Assembly (NCBI RefSeq): GCF_045679555.1
Contig: NC_092099.1
Location: forward strand, 10,462,076-10,526,075
DNA: 64,000 nucleotides
Origin: Salvelinus alpinus
Lineage: Eukaryota > Chordata > Actinopteri > Salmoniformes > Salmonidae
Reading direction: 5' to 3'
Shown here in pieces: positions 23,445 through 33,054 of the stretch (positions within the stretch are counted from its first letter, which is position 1; the number at the start of each line of letters is the position of its first letter). Position numbers and translations under genes: made by a program. The notes beneath the pieces are model-generated. The model searched no databases. It saw only the letters and a list, made by a program, of their open reading frames with translations, and had not been told where the DNA came from.

Positions 23445-24470
23445 ATTTTGTTAGTTATTTAGCAGTCTTATGGCTTGGCGATTGAAGCTGTTCAGGAGCC
23501 TGTTGGTGTCAGACTTGATGCACGGTACCGCTTGCTGTGCCGAAGCAGAGAGAACAGTCTATGGCTTGGGTGGCAGGAGTTTTTAACGATTTCCGGGCCT
23601 TCCTTTCCCAACCCTGATATAGAGGTCCCGGATGACAGGGAGCACAGCCCTGGTGATCAAATTGTATTTGGCACATACACATGTTTAGCTGATGTTATTG
23701 CAGGTGTAGCGAAATGCTTGTGTTTCTAGCTCAAACAGTGCAGAAATATCTAACAAGTAATATCTAACAATACACACAATCTAAAGTAAAGGAATGGAAT
23801 TAATAATATATAAATATTTGGATGAGCAATGTCAGAGCAGCATAGACTAAGATACAGTAGAATTGGAAGGATACAGTATATACATATGAGATGAGTAATG
23901 CAAAATATGTAATGAAACAGGCAGGGAGCAGGTCTCGAACACTCAACCTTCTAGCCCGAAGTCCAGCTTGCTATCGACTGTGCCCCAAAAGCGTGCTCGA
24001 GTGGCAGAGTCGATATCTGCGCTTATAAACCCAGGGTCGTTACAATATGTAAACATTATTAAAGTGAATAGTGTTCCATTGTTAAAGTGGCCAGTGATTT
24101 CAAGTCTCTGTATATAGGGCAGCAGCCTCTAATGTGCTAGTGATGGCAATTTAACAGTCTGATGGCCATGAGATAGAAGCTGTTTTTCCATCTCTCTTCT
24201 GGATGATAGCGGGGTGAACAGGCAGTGGCTCGGGTGGTTGTTGCCCTTGATGATCTTTTTGGCTTTCTTGTGACATCGGGTGCTGTAGGTGTCCTGGAGG
24301 GCAGGTAGCTTGCCCCCGGTGATGCGTTGGTTGGGCTGATTTACTAGGCTGATGCAGCCAGTCAAAGCAGTGATGCAGCCAGTCAAGATGCTCCTAATTG
24401 TACAGCTGTAAAACTTTTTGAGGATTTGAGGACCCATGCCTAGGGCTGTGGCGGTCATGAAATTGTGTCA
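23445..24470 (-). mobile_element. Rex1-like LINE 3' region, reverse orientation
   Basis: Two stretches read as reverse-complement LINE: 23445-23660 and 24115-24460. On the minus strand the latter gives GMGPQILKKFYSCTIRSILTGCITA and KKAKKIIKGNNHPSHC, the end of a Rex1-type polyprotein. Between them is the non-coding 3' region (CACATACACATG..., GCGAAATGCTTGTG). It is interrupted at 23913-24044 by a small repeat. No intact frame remains. Confidence 0.75.
23913..24044. repeat. Short tRNA-related repeat insertion
   Basis: 132 bp starting TGAAACAGGCAGGGAGCAGG and ending GGTCGTTACA, flanked by the direct repeat ATATGTAA (23905-23912 and 24045-24052). It contains GGTCTCGAACACTC, a B-box-like sequence in reverse. 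Its ends resemble those of the repeats at 984 and 24709. Confidence 0.7.
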
Positions 24471-24708
24471 GCTGGTGATTGTCAAGCAAATAACTGCTGG
24501 TCTCACAGTAATTGACCTTTAATTAACATAAACACATTTAGCATCTCCTGGCTTCCACGCATAGCCTACAAACCACTGATGCAGACCATTGCAACATCCA
24601 CGTATTAAAAAGTCTAATAAATCCATGTAATATAGCCTACACCATCACAATAAATCCAGTCTAAAATGTAGTCTATTTCAGAAGAACAGAATAAAATACT
24701 CTGACTTG

Positions 24709-24945
24709 TGTAACAGTATAACTTTAGTACGTCCCCTCGCCCCGACCCGGGCGCGAACCAGGGACCCTCTGCACACATCAACAACAGTCACCCACGAAGC
24801 GTCGTTACCCATCGCTCCACAAAAGCCACGGCCCTTGCAGAGCAAGGGGAAACACTACTTCTAGGTTTCAGAGCAAGTGATGTAACTGATTGAAACGCTA
24901 TTAGCGCGTACCCGCTAACTAGCTAGCCATTTCACATCTGTTACA
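24709..24945. repeat. tRNA-derived short repeat with TGTAAC/GTTACA ends, copy 2
   Basis: 237 bp, TGTAACAG...CTGTTACA, flanked by CTTG on both sides (24705-24708 and 24946-24949). The body is closely similar to 984-1219, including GGGCGCGAACCAGGGACC and GCGTCGTTACCCATCGC. Confidence 0.8.
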
Positions 24946-25161
24946 CTTGTCCTTATGTTAGACCCTGATCTGGCTATGCCATATGGCTACACTAGTTCAT
25001 TTAGCAGACAAGATTTGGTTAGAATTCCATGGCATTATTTTATAGTATGAAGAATACAATTGAACAAAATATTTTCTGCAAACGATTTGAGGGAGTGCGC
25101 ACATGTGGCTATTCTGTGTTTAGCAGGTAACAAAGAAATAGGTACTGCTAGATGCTTTTTT

Positions 25162-25509
25162 TGTAATGTTCGTCGTCGCAATGAGACCAAAGCGCAGCGT
25201 GGAAAGTGTTCATGATTTAATGTTCACAAAAACGACTCAAACAAAATGACAAAATTAGAAAACGAAAGCCCACAGTTCTGTCAGGGAAACAACCTAAACA
25301 GAAAACAACACCCCACAAAACCCAAACGGAAAATGACAACTTATATATGATCCCCAATCAGAGACAACGATAGACAGCTGCCTCTGATTGGGAACCACAC
25401 ACGGCAAAACAACAAAGAAATAGAAAACATAGATTTTCCCACCCGAGTCACACCCTGACCTAACCAAACATAGAGAATAAATAAGGATCTCTAAGGTCAG
25501 GGCGTGACA
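25162..25509 (-). mobile_element. Solo LTR, 'accaaggcgcagcgtg' family
   Basis: TGTAATGTTCGTCGTCGC to GGTCAGGGCGTGACA, with the family hallmark ACCAAAGCGCAGCGTGG and the paired CTCTGATTGGG/CCCAATCAGAG segment. No clean target duplication is seen (TTTTT against TAATT), so it is older or has an eroded edge. The sense strand is minus, as in the other copies. Confidence 0.8.
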
Positions 25510-26214
25510 TAATTTAGAGTTATTTATGTAACTTTAGTTGTGATACAAATGTTGGGTTATCCGTTTTCATTTTTAATACATTCTAACGCTGTATGATGTG
25601 ACTCTAATGATGATTTGAAAAAAGTCGTATGAAAGGCATGAGCTCTGCATTGTGTTTTTGCTCAGGCTGCACACTGTTATTCACAATTTGACAAGCACTT
25701 AATAATACCTCAAATTACCCGGCGACATCCCCTTTGTGTGACCGTAATGCCCCCTAAAAAAATCCATGCCTTTTGCGGCCAGTGTCCATTGTGTCCTTGG
25801 CTGAATATAATAATTATAATTCCCTTCTCCTGGCTCTGAAGCACCTCTCACTCACATGGCTCTCTCAGATAGCTCAATTCTCATTAGCCAATGCCCATCA
25901 AGTGATCGGGTCTTTCTCACAGGCTACAAGTGAAGACAGACACATTGGAGACTCAATTGCGTGCGTCCTTATCCAATTCCAAGGCGCGTATTGAAGATAT
26001 TGGAAGAACACATTTACTTTTCATCAGCCAACAAAATGAGTAGGCCTAATGAACAGCAAAAGCATTAGCCTATGTCAATCTACTATCCCCATAGTACAAA
26101 AATTTACCTATTCTGTGTGAGATATAAATATTCCAAACATAGTCTGGGACAGCTGTGGGATGCGATAGATCCCAAAATGAATACAACCGTTAGCAAAAAA
26201 TGAATTTACCATGG
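25510..26214. other. Intronic spacer of gene copy 2
   Basis: No repeat or exon that I can recognise. Short frames here lack splice-site context. Confidence 0.4.
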
Positions 26215-26460
26215 CTAAGGGCTGTATCCAGAAAGTTTTGCCTAAGAACAGCGCTTAGCCATAGTATATTGGCCATTATAAACTGGGTGGTTCGAGCCCT
26301 GAATGCTGATTGGCTGAAAGCTGTGGTATATCAGAGCGTATACCACGGGTATGACAAAACAATTATCTTTACTCTTCTAATTAAGTTGGTAACCAGTTTT
26401 AATAACTCTGCGTTGTGTCGTGCGTAAGAACAGCTCTTAGCTGTGGTATATTGGCCATAT
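26215..26460. repeat. Imperfect palindromic MITE
   Basis: The left end reads ATGGCTAAGGGCTGTATC...GGCCATTATAAACTGGGTGG, the middle GTGGTATATCAGAGCGTATACCAC, and the right end AGCTGTGGTATATTGGCCATAT. The GGTATA-containing segments are inverted relative to each other. This is an abundant non-coding salmonid repeat type. It ends 40 bp before an exon. Confidence 0.6.
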
Positions 26461-26500
26461 CCATGAGCATTTAAAGAATGGTCTAATTTGTTCCAATCAG

Positions 26501-27053
26501 AGTTTAAACGAAGATGATCCACATGATCATCAAAGTTTGGAAGGTCAAGTCCAGAAAATGAAGAATGATATCCTGGGTTTAAACTATCCAGAAGATGGTG
26601 AAGTGAAGGATCCCCTGCCTCAGATCGAGCTGAAGGCTGTGACAAGGAGAAAAGTTAAGGTGAGAGAATAGATTGAGGAGAGAAAGGGAAATCTGGGGTC
26701 TTACCTGTCCACACTCTAAACCTGTCCAATATGCCATACAACATGTTGTTTTGAGGTTGAAGGGTAAATTGTCCTTACAACAGACTTCCATCTCTTAATA
26801 TTCAGTCACCAATCGTTTACTGTAGCTCTTCTCAAAGGCCTGTATAGCAACGGCAACATACAGTATGTCATTGACTGTATTGTCTTTTTAGACCAAGAGG
26901 AGTGCCAACAGGTCCACAGTTGAACAGAGCACTGATACTGATGCAGCTGAGAGAGATTTTGTTGATAATCAGAATGATGAAGATGAGGAAGAGGTGAAGA
27001 AGGATCCCCTGTCTCAGATGGAGCAGGATGCCGTGAAGAGAAATACAGTCAAG
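26501..27053 (+). CDS. Two phase-0 exons of gene copy 2 with paired KDPL motif
   Basis: Exon 26501-26659 (53 codons, after TTCCAATCAG, before GTGAGA) and exon 26892-27053 (54 codons, after CTTTTTAG, before GTAAGG) both start and end in phase 0. Their C-terminal halves are related: VKDPLPQIELKAVTRRKVK and KKDPLSQMEQDAVKRNTVK. This points to exon duplication. The second exon is also related to the first exon seen in copy 1 (1788-1839, both beginning T-K and containing ITDTDA/STDTDA). The residues are highly charged and there is no recognised domain. Downstream partner exons are missing. Confidence 0.65.
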
Positions 27054-27145
27054 GTAAGGGAATAGATTGAGCAGAGATGTGGATATTTGTGATATCTTTC
27101 ATGTCTATAGCCCATACAATACCCTTTTATCTCCTAATAGTAAAT

Positions 27146-27712
27146 CTAGGGCTGACCCCATTTGGTCGATAGTTTGGTTCGAATGGCTGTTGGTTGACTG
27201 GGATTTCTTAAGTCGAGCAGTCGCAAAAGTTTTTTTTCTTCATGGTGCACATGGACACCTGTCTGATTCGCGCATGTCTCAGTTGACTAATCCATTGCCG
27301 AGGCCACAGGGATGGCACAGTCCATCACGCTAAGACGTGATACTGAAATTGTATATAGTTATATTATGTAAAAAATAATGGTGCAACACTGATAAATCAA
27401 ATATTTTTTTATAACAAATGCTCTTTCTCCCGCATTGGATATGGTCGCTGTCTGTGGTTCTGAAACATAATCTTCAGTGCGCCGTAGAATTGGCGCCCTT
27501 CACCTATGTTGCTATGTGCATAATAGCAAAGTTAACCAGCATATTGGGATTGAGAACAATGCTACAGAGGCAGCAGCAGCAGCAGAGACTGGGAAACAGC
27601 CCTTGCCTTAGCCTAATTGTCTAAGAAAATTGAGGAGAGAGGAAAATCCAACTTAATTAGGTCTATAATCAATAGCCTATAAATGTGCCTGGCTTTGTAA
27701 ATCATCCATATA
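27146..27712. mobile_element. hAT-type non-autonomous element, one end
   Basis: It starts CTAGGGCTGACCCCATTTGG followed by GGTCGATAG-like and AGTCGAGCAGTC segments, the opposite end of the element remnant at 445-1694. It is non-coding and is cut by the fold-back Tc1 insertion at 27715. Confidence 0.5.
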
Positions 27713-27714
27713 TA

Positions 27715-29276
27715 CACTGCTCAAAAAAATAAAGGGAACACTTAAACAACACAATGTAACTCCAAGTCAATCACACTTCTATGAAATCAAACTGTCCACT
27801 TAGGAAGCAACACTGATTGACAATATATTTCACATGCTGTTGTGCAAATGGAATAGACAAAAGGTGGAAATTATAGGCAATTAGCAAGACACCCCCAAAA
27901 AAGGAGTGATTCTGCAGGTGGTGACCACAGACCACTTCTCAGTTCCTATGCTTCCTGGCTGATGTTTTGGTCACTTTTGAATGCTGGCGGTGCTCTCACT
28001 CTAGTGGTAGCATGAGACGGAGTCTACAACCCACACAAGTGGCTCAGGTAGTGCAGTTCATCCAGGATGGCACATCAATGCGAGCTGTGGCAAAAAGGTT
28101 TGCTGTGTCTGTCAGCGTAGTGTCCAGAGCATGGAGGCGCTACCAGGAGACAGGCCAGTACATCAGGAGACGTGGAGGAGGCCGTAGGAGGGCAACAACC
28201 CAGCAGCAGGACCGCTACCTCCGCCTTTGTGCAAGGAGGTGCACTGCCAGCGCCCTGCAAAATGACCTCCAGCAGGCCACAAATGTGCATGTGTCTGCTC
28301 AAACGGTCAGAAACAGACTCCATGAGGGTGGTATGAGGGCCCGACGTCCACAGGTGGGGGTTGTGCTTACAGCCCAACACCGTGCAGGACGTTTGGCATT
28401 TGCCAGAGAACACCAAGATTGGCAAATTCGCCACTGGCGCCCTGTGCTCTTTACAGATGAAAGCAGGTTCACACTGAGCACATGTGACAGACGTGACAGA
28501 GTCTGGAGACGCCGTGGAGAACGTTCTGCTGCCTGCAACATCCTCCAGCATGACCGGTTTGGCGGTGGGTCAGTATTGGTGTGGGGTGGCATTTCTTTGG
28601 GGTGCCGCACAGCCCTCCATGTGCTCGCCAGAGGTAGCTTGACTGCCATTAGGTACCAAGATGAGATCCTCAGACCCCTTGTGAGACCATATGCTGACAC
28701 ATGCACATTTGTGGCCTGCTGGAGGTCATTTTGCAGGGCTCTGGCAGTGCACCTCCTTGCACAAAGGCGGAGGTAGCGGTCCTGCTGCTGGGTTGTTGCC
28801 CTCCTACGGCCTCCTCCACGTCTCCTGATGTACTGGCCTGTCTCCTGGTAGCGCCTCCATGCTCTGGACACTACGCTGACAGACACAGCAAACCTTTTTG
28901 CCACAGCTCGCATTGATGTGCCATCCTGGATGAGCTGCACTACCTGAGCCACTTGTGTGGGTTGTAGACTCCATCTCATGCTACCGCTAGAGTGAAAACA
29001 CCGCCAGCATTCAAAAGTGACCAAAACATCAGCCAGGAAGCATAGGAACTGAGAAGTGGTCTGTGGTCACCACCTGCAGAATCACTCCTTTTTTGGGGGT
29101 GTCTTGCTAATTGCCTATAATTTCCACCTTTTGTCTATTCCATTTGCACAACAGCATGTGAAATTTATTGTCAATCAGTGTTGCTTCCTAAGTGGACAGT
29201 TTGATTTCACAGAAGTGTGATTGACTTGGAGTTACATTGTGTTGTTTAAGTGTTCCCTTTATTTTTTTGAGCAGTG
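27715..29276. mobile_element. Fold-back (palindromic) Tc1 element
   Basis: A TA-flanked element (27713-27714 and 29277-29278) with ends CACTGCTCAAAAAAATAAAGGG and its reverse complement. The first ~583 bp (27715 to about 28298) recur in inverted orientation at about 28692-29276, including the transposase N-terminus, so each arm encodes the same DNA-binding region on opposite strands. A single-copy centre of about 390 bp holds part of the catalytic region. Ordinary Tc1 terminal repeats are far shorter. Confidence 0.9.
27967..28776 (+). pseudogene. Truncated Tc1 transposase in fold-back element
   Basis: The + frame encodes paired helix-turn-helix regions ([20 protein letters not shown], then [19 protein letters not shown]), [10 protein letters not shown] with the first catalytic Asp, and [14 protein letters not shown]. 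After RPLVRPYAD it runs into the inverted arm (about 28692) and loses the segment that carries the second Asp (the QHDNA-type motif) and the last acidic residue. The minus frame 28299-29024 repeats the N-terminus to HVSA. Neither product can be catalytic. DNA-binding-only products could act as repressors, but that is speculation. Confidence 0.85.
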
Positions 29277-29278
29277 TA

Positions 29279-29510
29279 TATATTACCAGTCAAAAGGGTT
29301 TTTCTTTATTTTTACTATTTTCTACATTGTAGAATAATAGTGAAGACATCAAAACTATGAAATAACACATATGGAATCATGTAGGTACCAAAAAAGTGTT
29401 AAACAAATCAAAATATATTTTATATTTGAGATTCTTCAAAGTAGCCATCCTTTGCCTTGATGACAGCTTTGCACACTCTTGGCATTCTCTCATCCAGCTT
29501 CACCTGGAAT
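29279..29510. mobile_element. Tc1-like fragment at deletion junction
   Basis: It starts near TTACCAGTCAAAAGGGTTTTTC and runs to CACCTGGAATGCA. It matches part of 89-417 in reverse orientation. Its inner end abuts the middle of the duplicated giant exon, with GCA shared at the junction. Confidence 0.8.
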
Positions 29511-32500
29511 GCACCTCAGAGAAAGGCCTCTTGACTCGTTCCATCGTGGGCTCCATGTTGGAGGATGTTGACATGGTGAGAACTGATGGACACGAGATAC
29601 ACCGGCCATCCTCCTCAAAGTCCTCCCTGTCCATCACCTCTGCCATGACCGGAGGGTCCCAGAGTGATTTTACAAATTCTCTTCCAGGGACTCCAGTCCC
29701 CAATGAGTGGCCTGATGAAAGCTATTGTCCTATCATTAGGAGTTCGGTCATTGATATGAGTGACTCCTCAACTCATTCACAAGGGTCAACAAATTACACA
29801 AGGCAAACCATCTCTGCCATAGTTGACACTGTTATGGAGGTCATTCCAAGAGAAGATACGGAACACATAGCCACTGCAGATGATGTCACTTCTTTTACAA
29901 GAAGACTTGCGAGACTCAGCCCCAGGGACGGTCTTCAGAACTTCTCACATGAGCTCACTGACAAAGTTTATGAGCTCATAAAAAGTCACAACACCCCCCA
30001 GGCTCTTTTTGTGCCAGCTGGCAAGAGCGTGTCTGACTCTATTCTTTTGAAGCTGAAGACAGGATTGAATGCTTCTGAAGAATCCAGGGAGTTTCCATCT
30101 GACCTTGTGTACTCCTTTGCTGAGGAGTCAATAAAACGTCTGCTACAGCAGATTGTCTTCTGGCTTCCTCCACCATCACAAAGATCTGATTTCTGCCAAA
30201 CTATCGTCTCTGATGGTTCTCTGCAGGACACAAGCCGGCTTATCCCGAGCTCTTCTGCCATCTCCATTAGTTCCTCACCGGTCTACTGTGACACAAAGAG
30301 CCTTTTCACCAATATAATGGTCAATCAGGTCATGGATACCTGTTCTGTGGCCTCCAATTCATCAGAAGAATTATCAGAGTTGATGAACATAATCAATGGG
30401 TTGTCCCCAACTGATGCTGGAACACTTGACTCTGACAGACCGGCTCTCATGACCCCTAGCCGTCAGTCTAGTTTCAAATCATTGCCTAGACCCTCTCTGT
30501 CTGGCAGCAGCACACACAACGGTGGAACTGTGGATATTCAAGTTTTAGGAGAGGTGGAATCCAAGATGGACAACAAAGATATGGAGATGTCTAGTGTCTC
30601 TGTGCATCCATCAACTCCATCAGCTATGGACTCTGATACACATGCATCATTTGACTCCACTAGCAATGACTACACCTCTTTGGTACTTTTACTGATTGTT
30701 AGATTGCTGTCAATGATCACCCCTATCACATTACGGGAATCCTCTGACATTGGTGAAACATCAAGAGTTCTCACAAAGAGGATTCTGTCTGAGTTCTGTG
30801 GCACCTCAGGCCTTGAACCAACTCAAGCCTACCCCCAGAATCTGAAAATCAAAAAGATTTTCAAGGCTGTCTACAAGGGGCTTCTTCAAGAATTCGGGTC
30901 AGACAAGATGCTCCAGGTTGCAATGAAGTCAACGGATTATGCATTTGACGATGCCCTGGTCAAATCATTAACTAGGGAACTACAAGCTAAATGCAATGAG
31001 GCTAGCTCTTCACCTCCCTCCATGACCCAGTTGTCATCACACAATGCACTTGGCAGTGACGAGGTAGGTAATTCTGGGCTTCCAACAACTGGTAGAAAGG
31101 ACAAGAAGAGAGGAAGATTCAGCGCTCTCTGTGGACTCAACCCAAAGGTACATATGTCATCAAAATACAAATTATAAAGATAATTTTTATTCATTACGTA
31201 CAGTATGATGGTAAACACTGATACCTTTTGTGTGCAATTTCTCCTACTGTACAAATGACTGTTTGTTACCCAGTGTACAAAGAAGGTCAACAAGAAGAAC
31301 CACTGCACTCCAACACTTTCCCAGAACCAGACCCCTGCCGTCAGTGAAACAGGTAAGTCAATACACTCAAATGTGTACTGAACAAAAATATAAATGCAAC
31401 ATGCAACAATTTCAAAGATTTTATTGAGTTACAGTTCATATAAGGAAATCAGTCAATTGAAATACGTTCATTAGGCCCTTATCTATGGATTTCACATGAC
31501 TGGGAACACAGATATGCATCTGTTCATCACAGATACCTTAAAAAAAGGTAGGGGCGTGGATCAGAAAACCAGTCAGTATCTGGTGTGATCACCATTTGCC
31601 TCATGCAGCGTGACACTTCTGCTTCGCATATAGTTGATCAGGCTGTTGATTGTGGCCTATGGAATGTTGTCCCACTCCTCTTCAATAGCTGTGTGAAGTT
31701 GTTGAATATTGGTGGGAACTGGAACACGCTGTTGTACACGTCAATCCAGAGCATCACAAACATGCTAAATGGGTGACATGTCTGGTGAGTATGCAGGCCT
31801 TGCGACATGGGGCCATGCATTATCATGCTGAAACATGAGGTGATGGCGGCGGACGAATGGCACGACAGTGGGCCTAAGGATCTCGTGACGGTATCTCTGT
31901 GCATTCAAATTGCCATTGATAAAATGCAATTGTGTTCGTTGTCCATAGCGTATGCCTGCCCACACTATAACCCTACAGCACGACGCCATATACGTGGTCT
32001 GTGGTTGTGAGGCCGGTTGGACATACTGCCAAATTCTCTAAAACAACATTGAAGGCGGCTTATGGTAAAGAAATAAACATTCAATTCTCTGGCCACAGCT
32101 CTGGTGGACATTCCTGCAGTCAGCATGCCAATTGCACGCTCCCTCAAAACTAGACAACCAGCATTTTTCCTTGCTCCTATTTTTCCCAGCCTCTGTCTCT
32201 GAGACATCTGTGGCATTGTGTTGTGTGACAAAACTGCACATTTTAGCGTGGCCTTTTATTGTCTCCAGCACGAGTTGCACCTTTGTAATGATCATGCTTT
32301 TAACCCACAAGAGTCTAAGCCCTGTGTAGACCGAGGGGTTTGTATCGGCCTTACTGCTATTAGCCCATACAAACGCATTGAATAACAGATTCACTACATG
32401 GAACTGAAATGTCTGTCCTAAATCTGAGAGATATAAGAAAGTTGACGAATATGTATATATATTTATATGTATATCTATTTTTTGCATGTTTTTAACCCCT

Positions 32501-32865
32501 TCTTTTTGGCACTAAACAGTCTAAGCCCTGGGGGGGCCTATGTAACACTTCTGTGTTAAATAGGCGGATTGGGACTGCTAGGCTACCTGCCGCCCTACAT
32601 TTCTAAATTATGTAGAATATTACAATTTAAATAATAATAATGCAATACTAATTCTTCACACTAACTAGGGTCAGTTAAAGAAAATGTTATGTTTACATTA
32701 TGTTTTTCAGCAATTGTCAATGATCAAGAATCCTGCCGAACAGAGAGTGTATGCTCCACCAAGAAGAAACCAAGGAAGCGTTCGCTCATTTCCAGGATGT
32801 TTTCAGCTATAGGCAAAGCCTTGTCCAGTCCCTTTACTTCCTGCTATAAAAGGAAGACCACATAA
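29511..32865 (+). pseudogene. Gene copy 2, 5'-truncated 3' end
   Basis: The rest of the giant exon (29511-31147, corresponding to copy 1 from 5946), exon 31274-31352 and the last exon 32711-32865 (TAA) keep frame and splice sites. There are about ten amino-acid differences from copy 1 over some 620 codons, for example TRGSQ/TGGSQ, PSQGSD/PSQRSD, SSAKS/SSFKS and KHSLI/KRSLI. The exons matching copy 1 2063-5945 are absent, replaced by transposon DNA. The frame stays open backwards into the Tc1 fragment to 29396, but I see no plausible acceptor to join exon 26892-27053 in phase. It is probably a pseudogene, possibly a shortened gene. Confidence 0.75.
31378..32306 (-). mobile_element. Tc1-like element, internally deleted, copy 2
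   Basis: Orthologous to 7813-8741: same insertion site in the last intron, same start CTGAACAAAAATATAAA, same internal transposase deletion and same truncated end. Here the transposase is further split (31765-31989 and 31965-32231 in different frames). Confidence 0.85.
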
Positions 32866-33054
32866 TCTATATTTCATAATAAATATTTGAAATAAACATA
32901 ATTGCATTAATTCTTCATGTTGAGTGTTTTTCATTATATATTATTGGATAATATAAAGTGTAGTAGTAGTAGTAGTAGAAGTTGTATAGTTGACTATATT
33001 ACTTTTACTTTTAAGATACATAAAAAAAATAAGAATAGTGTGCACTTCTAGGTA

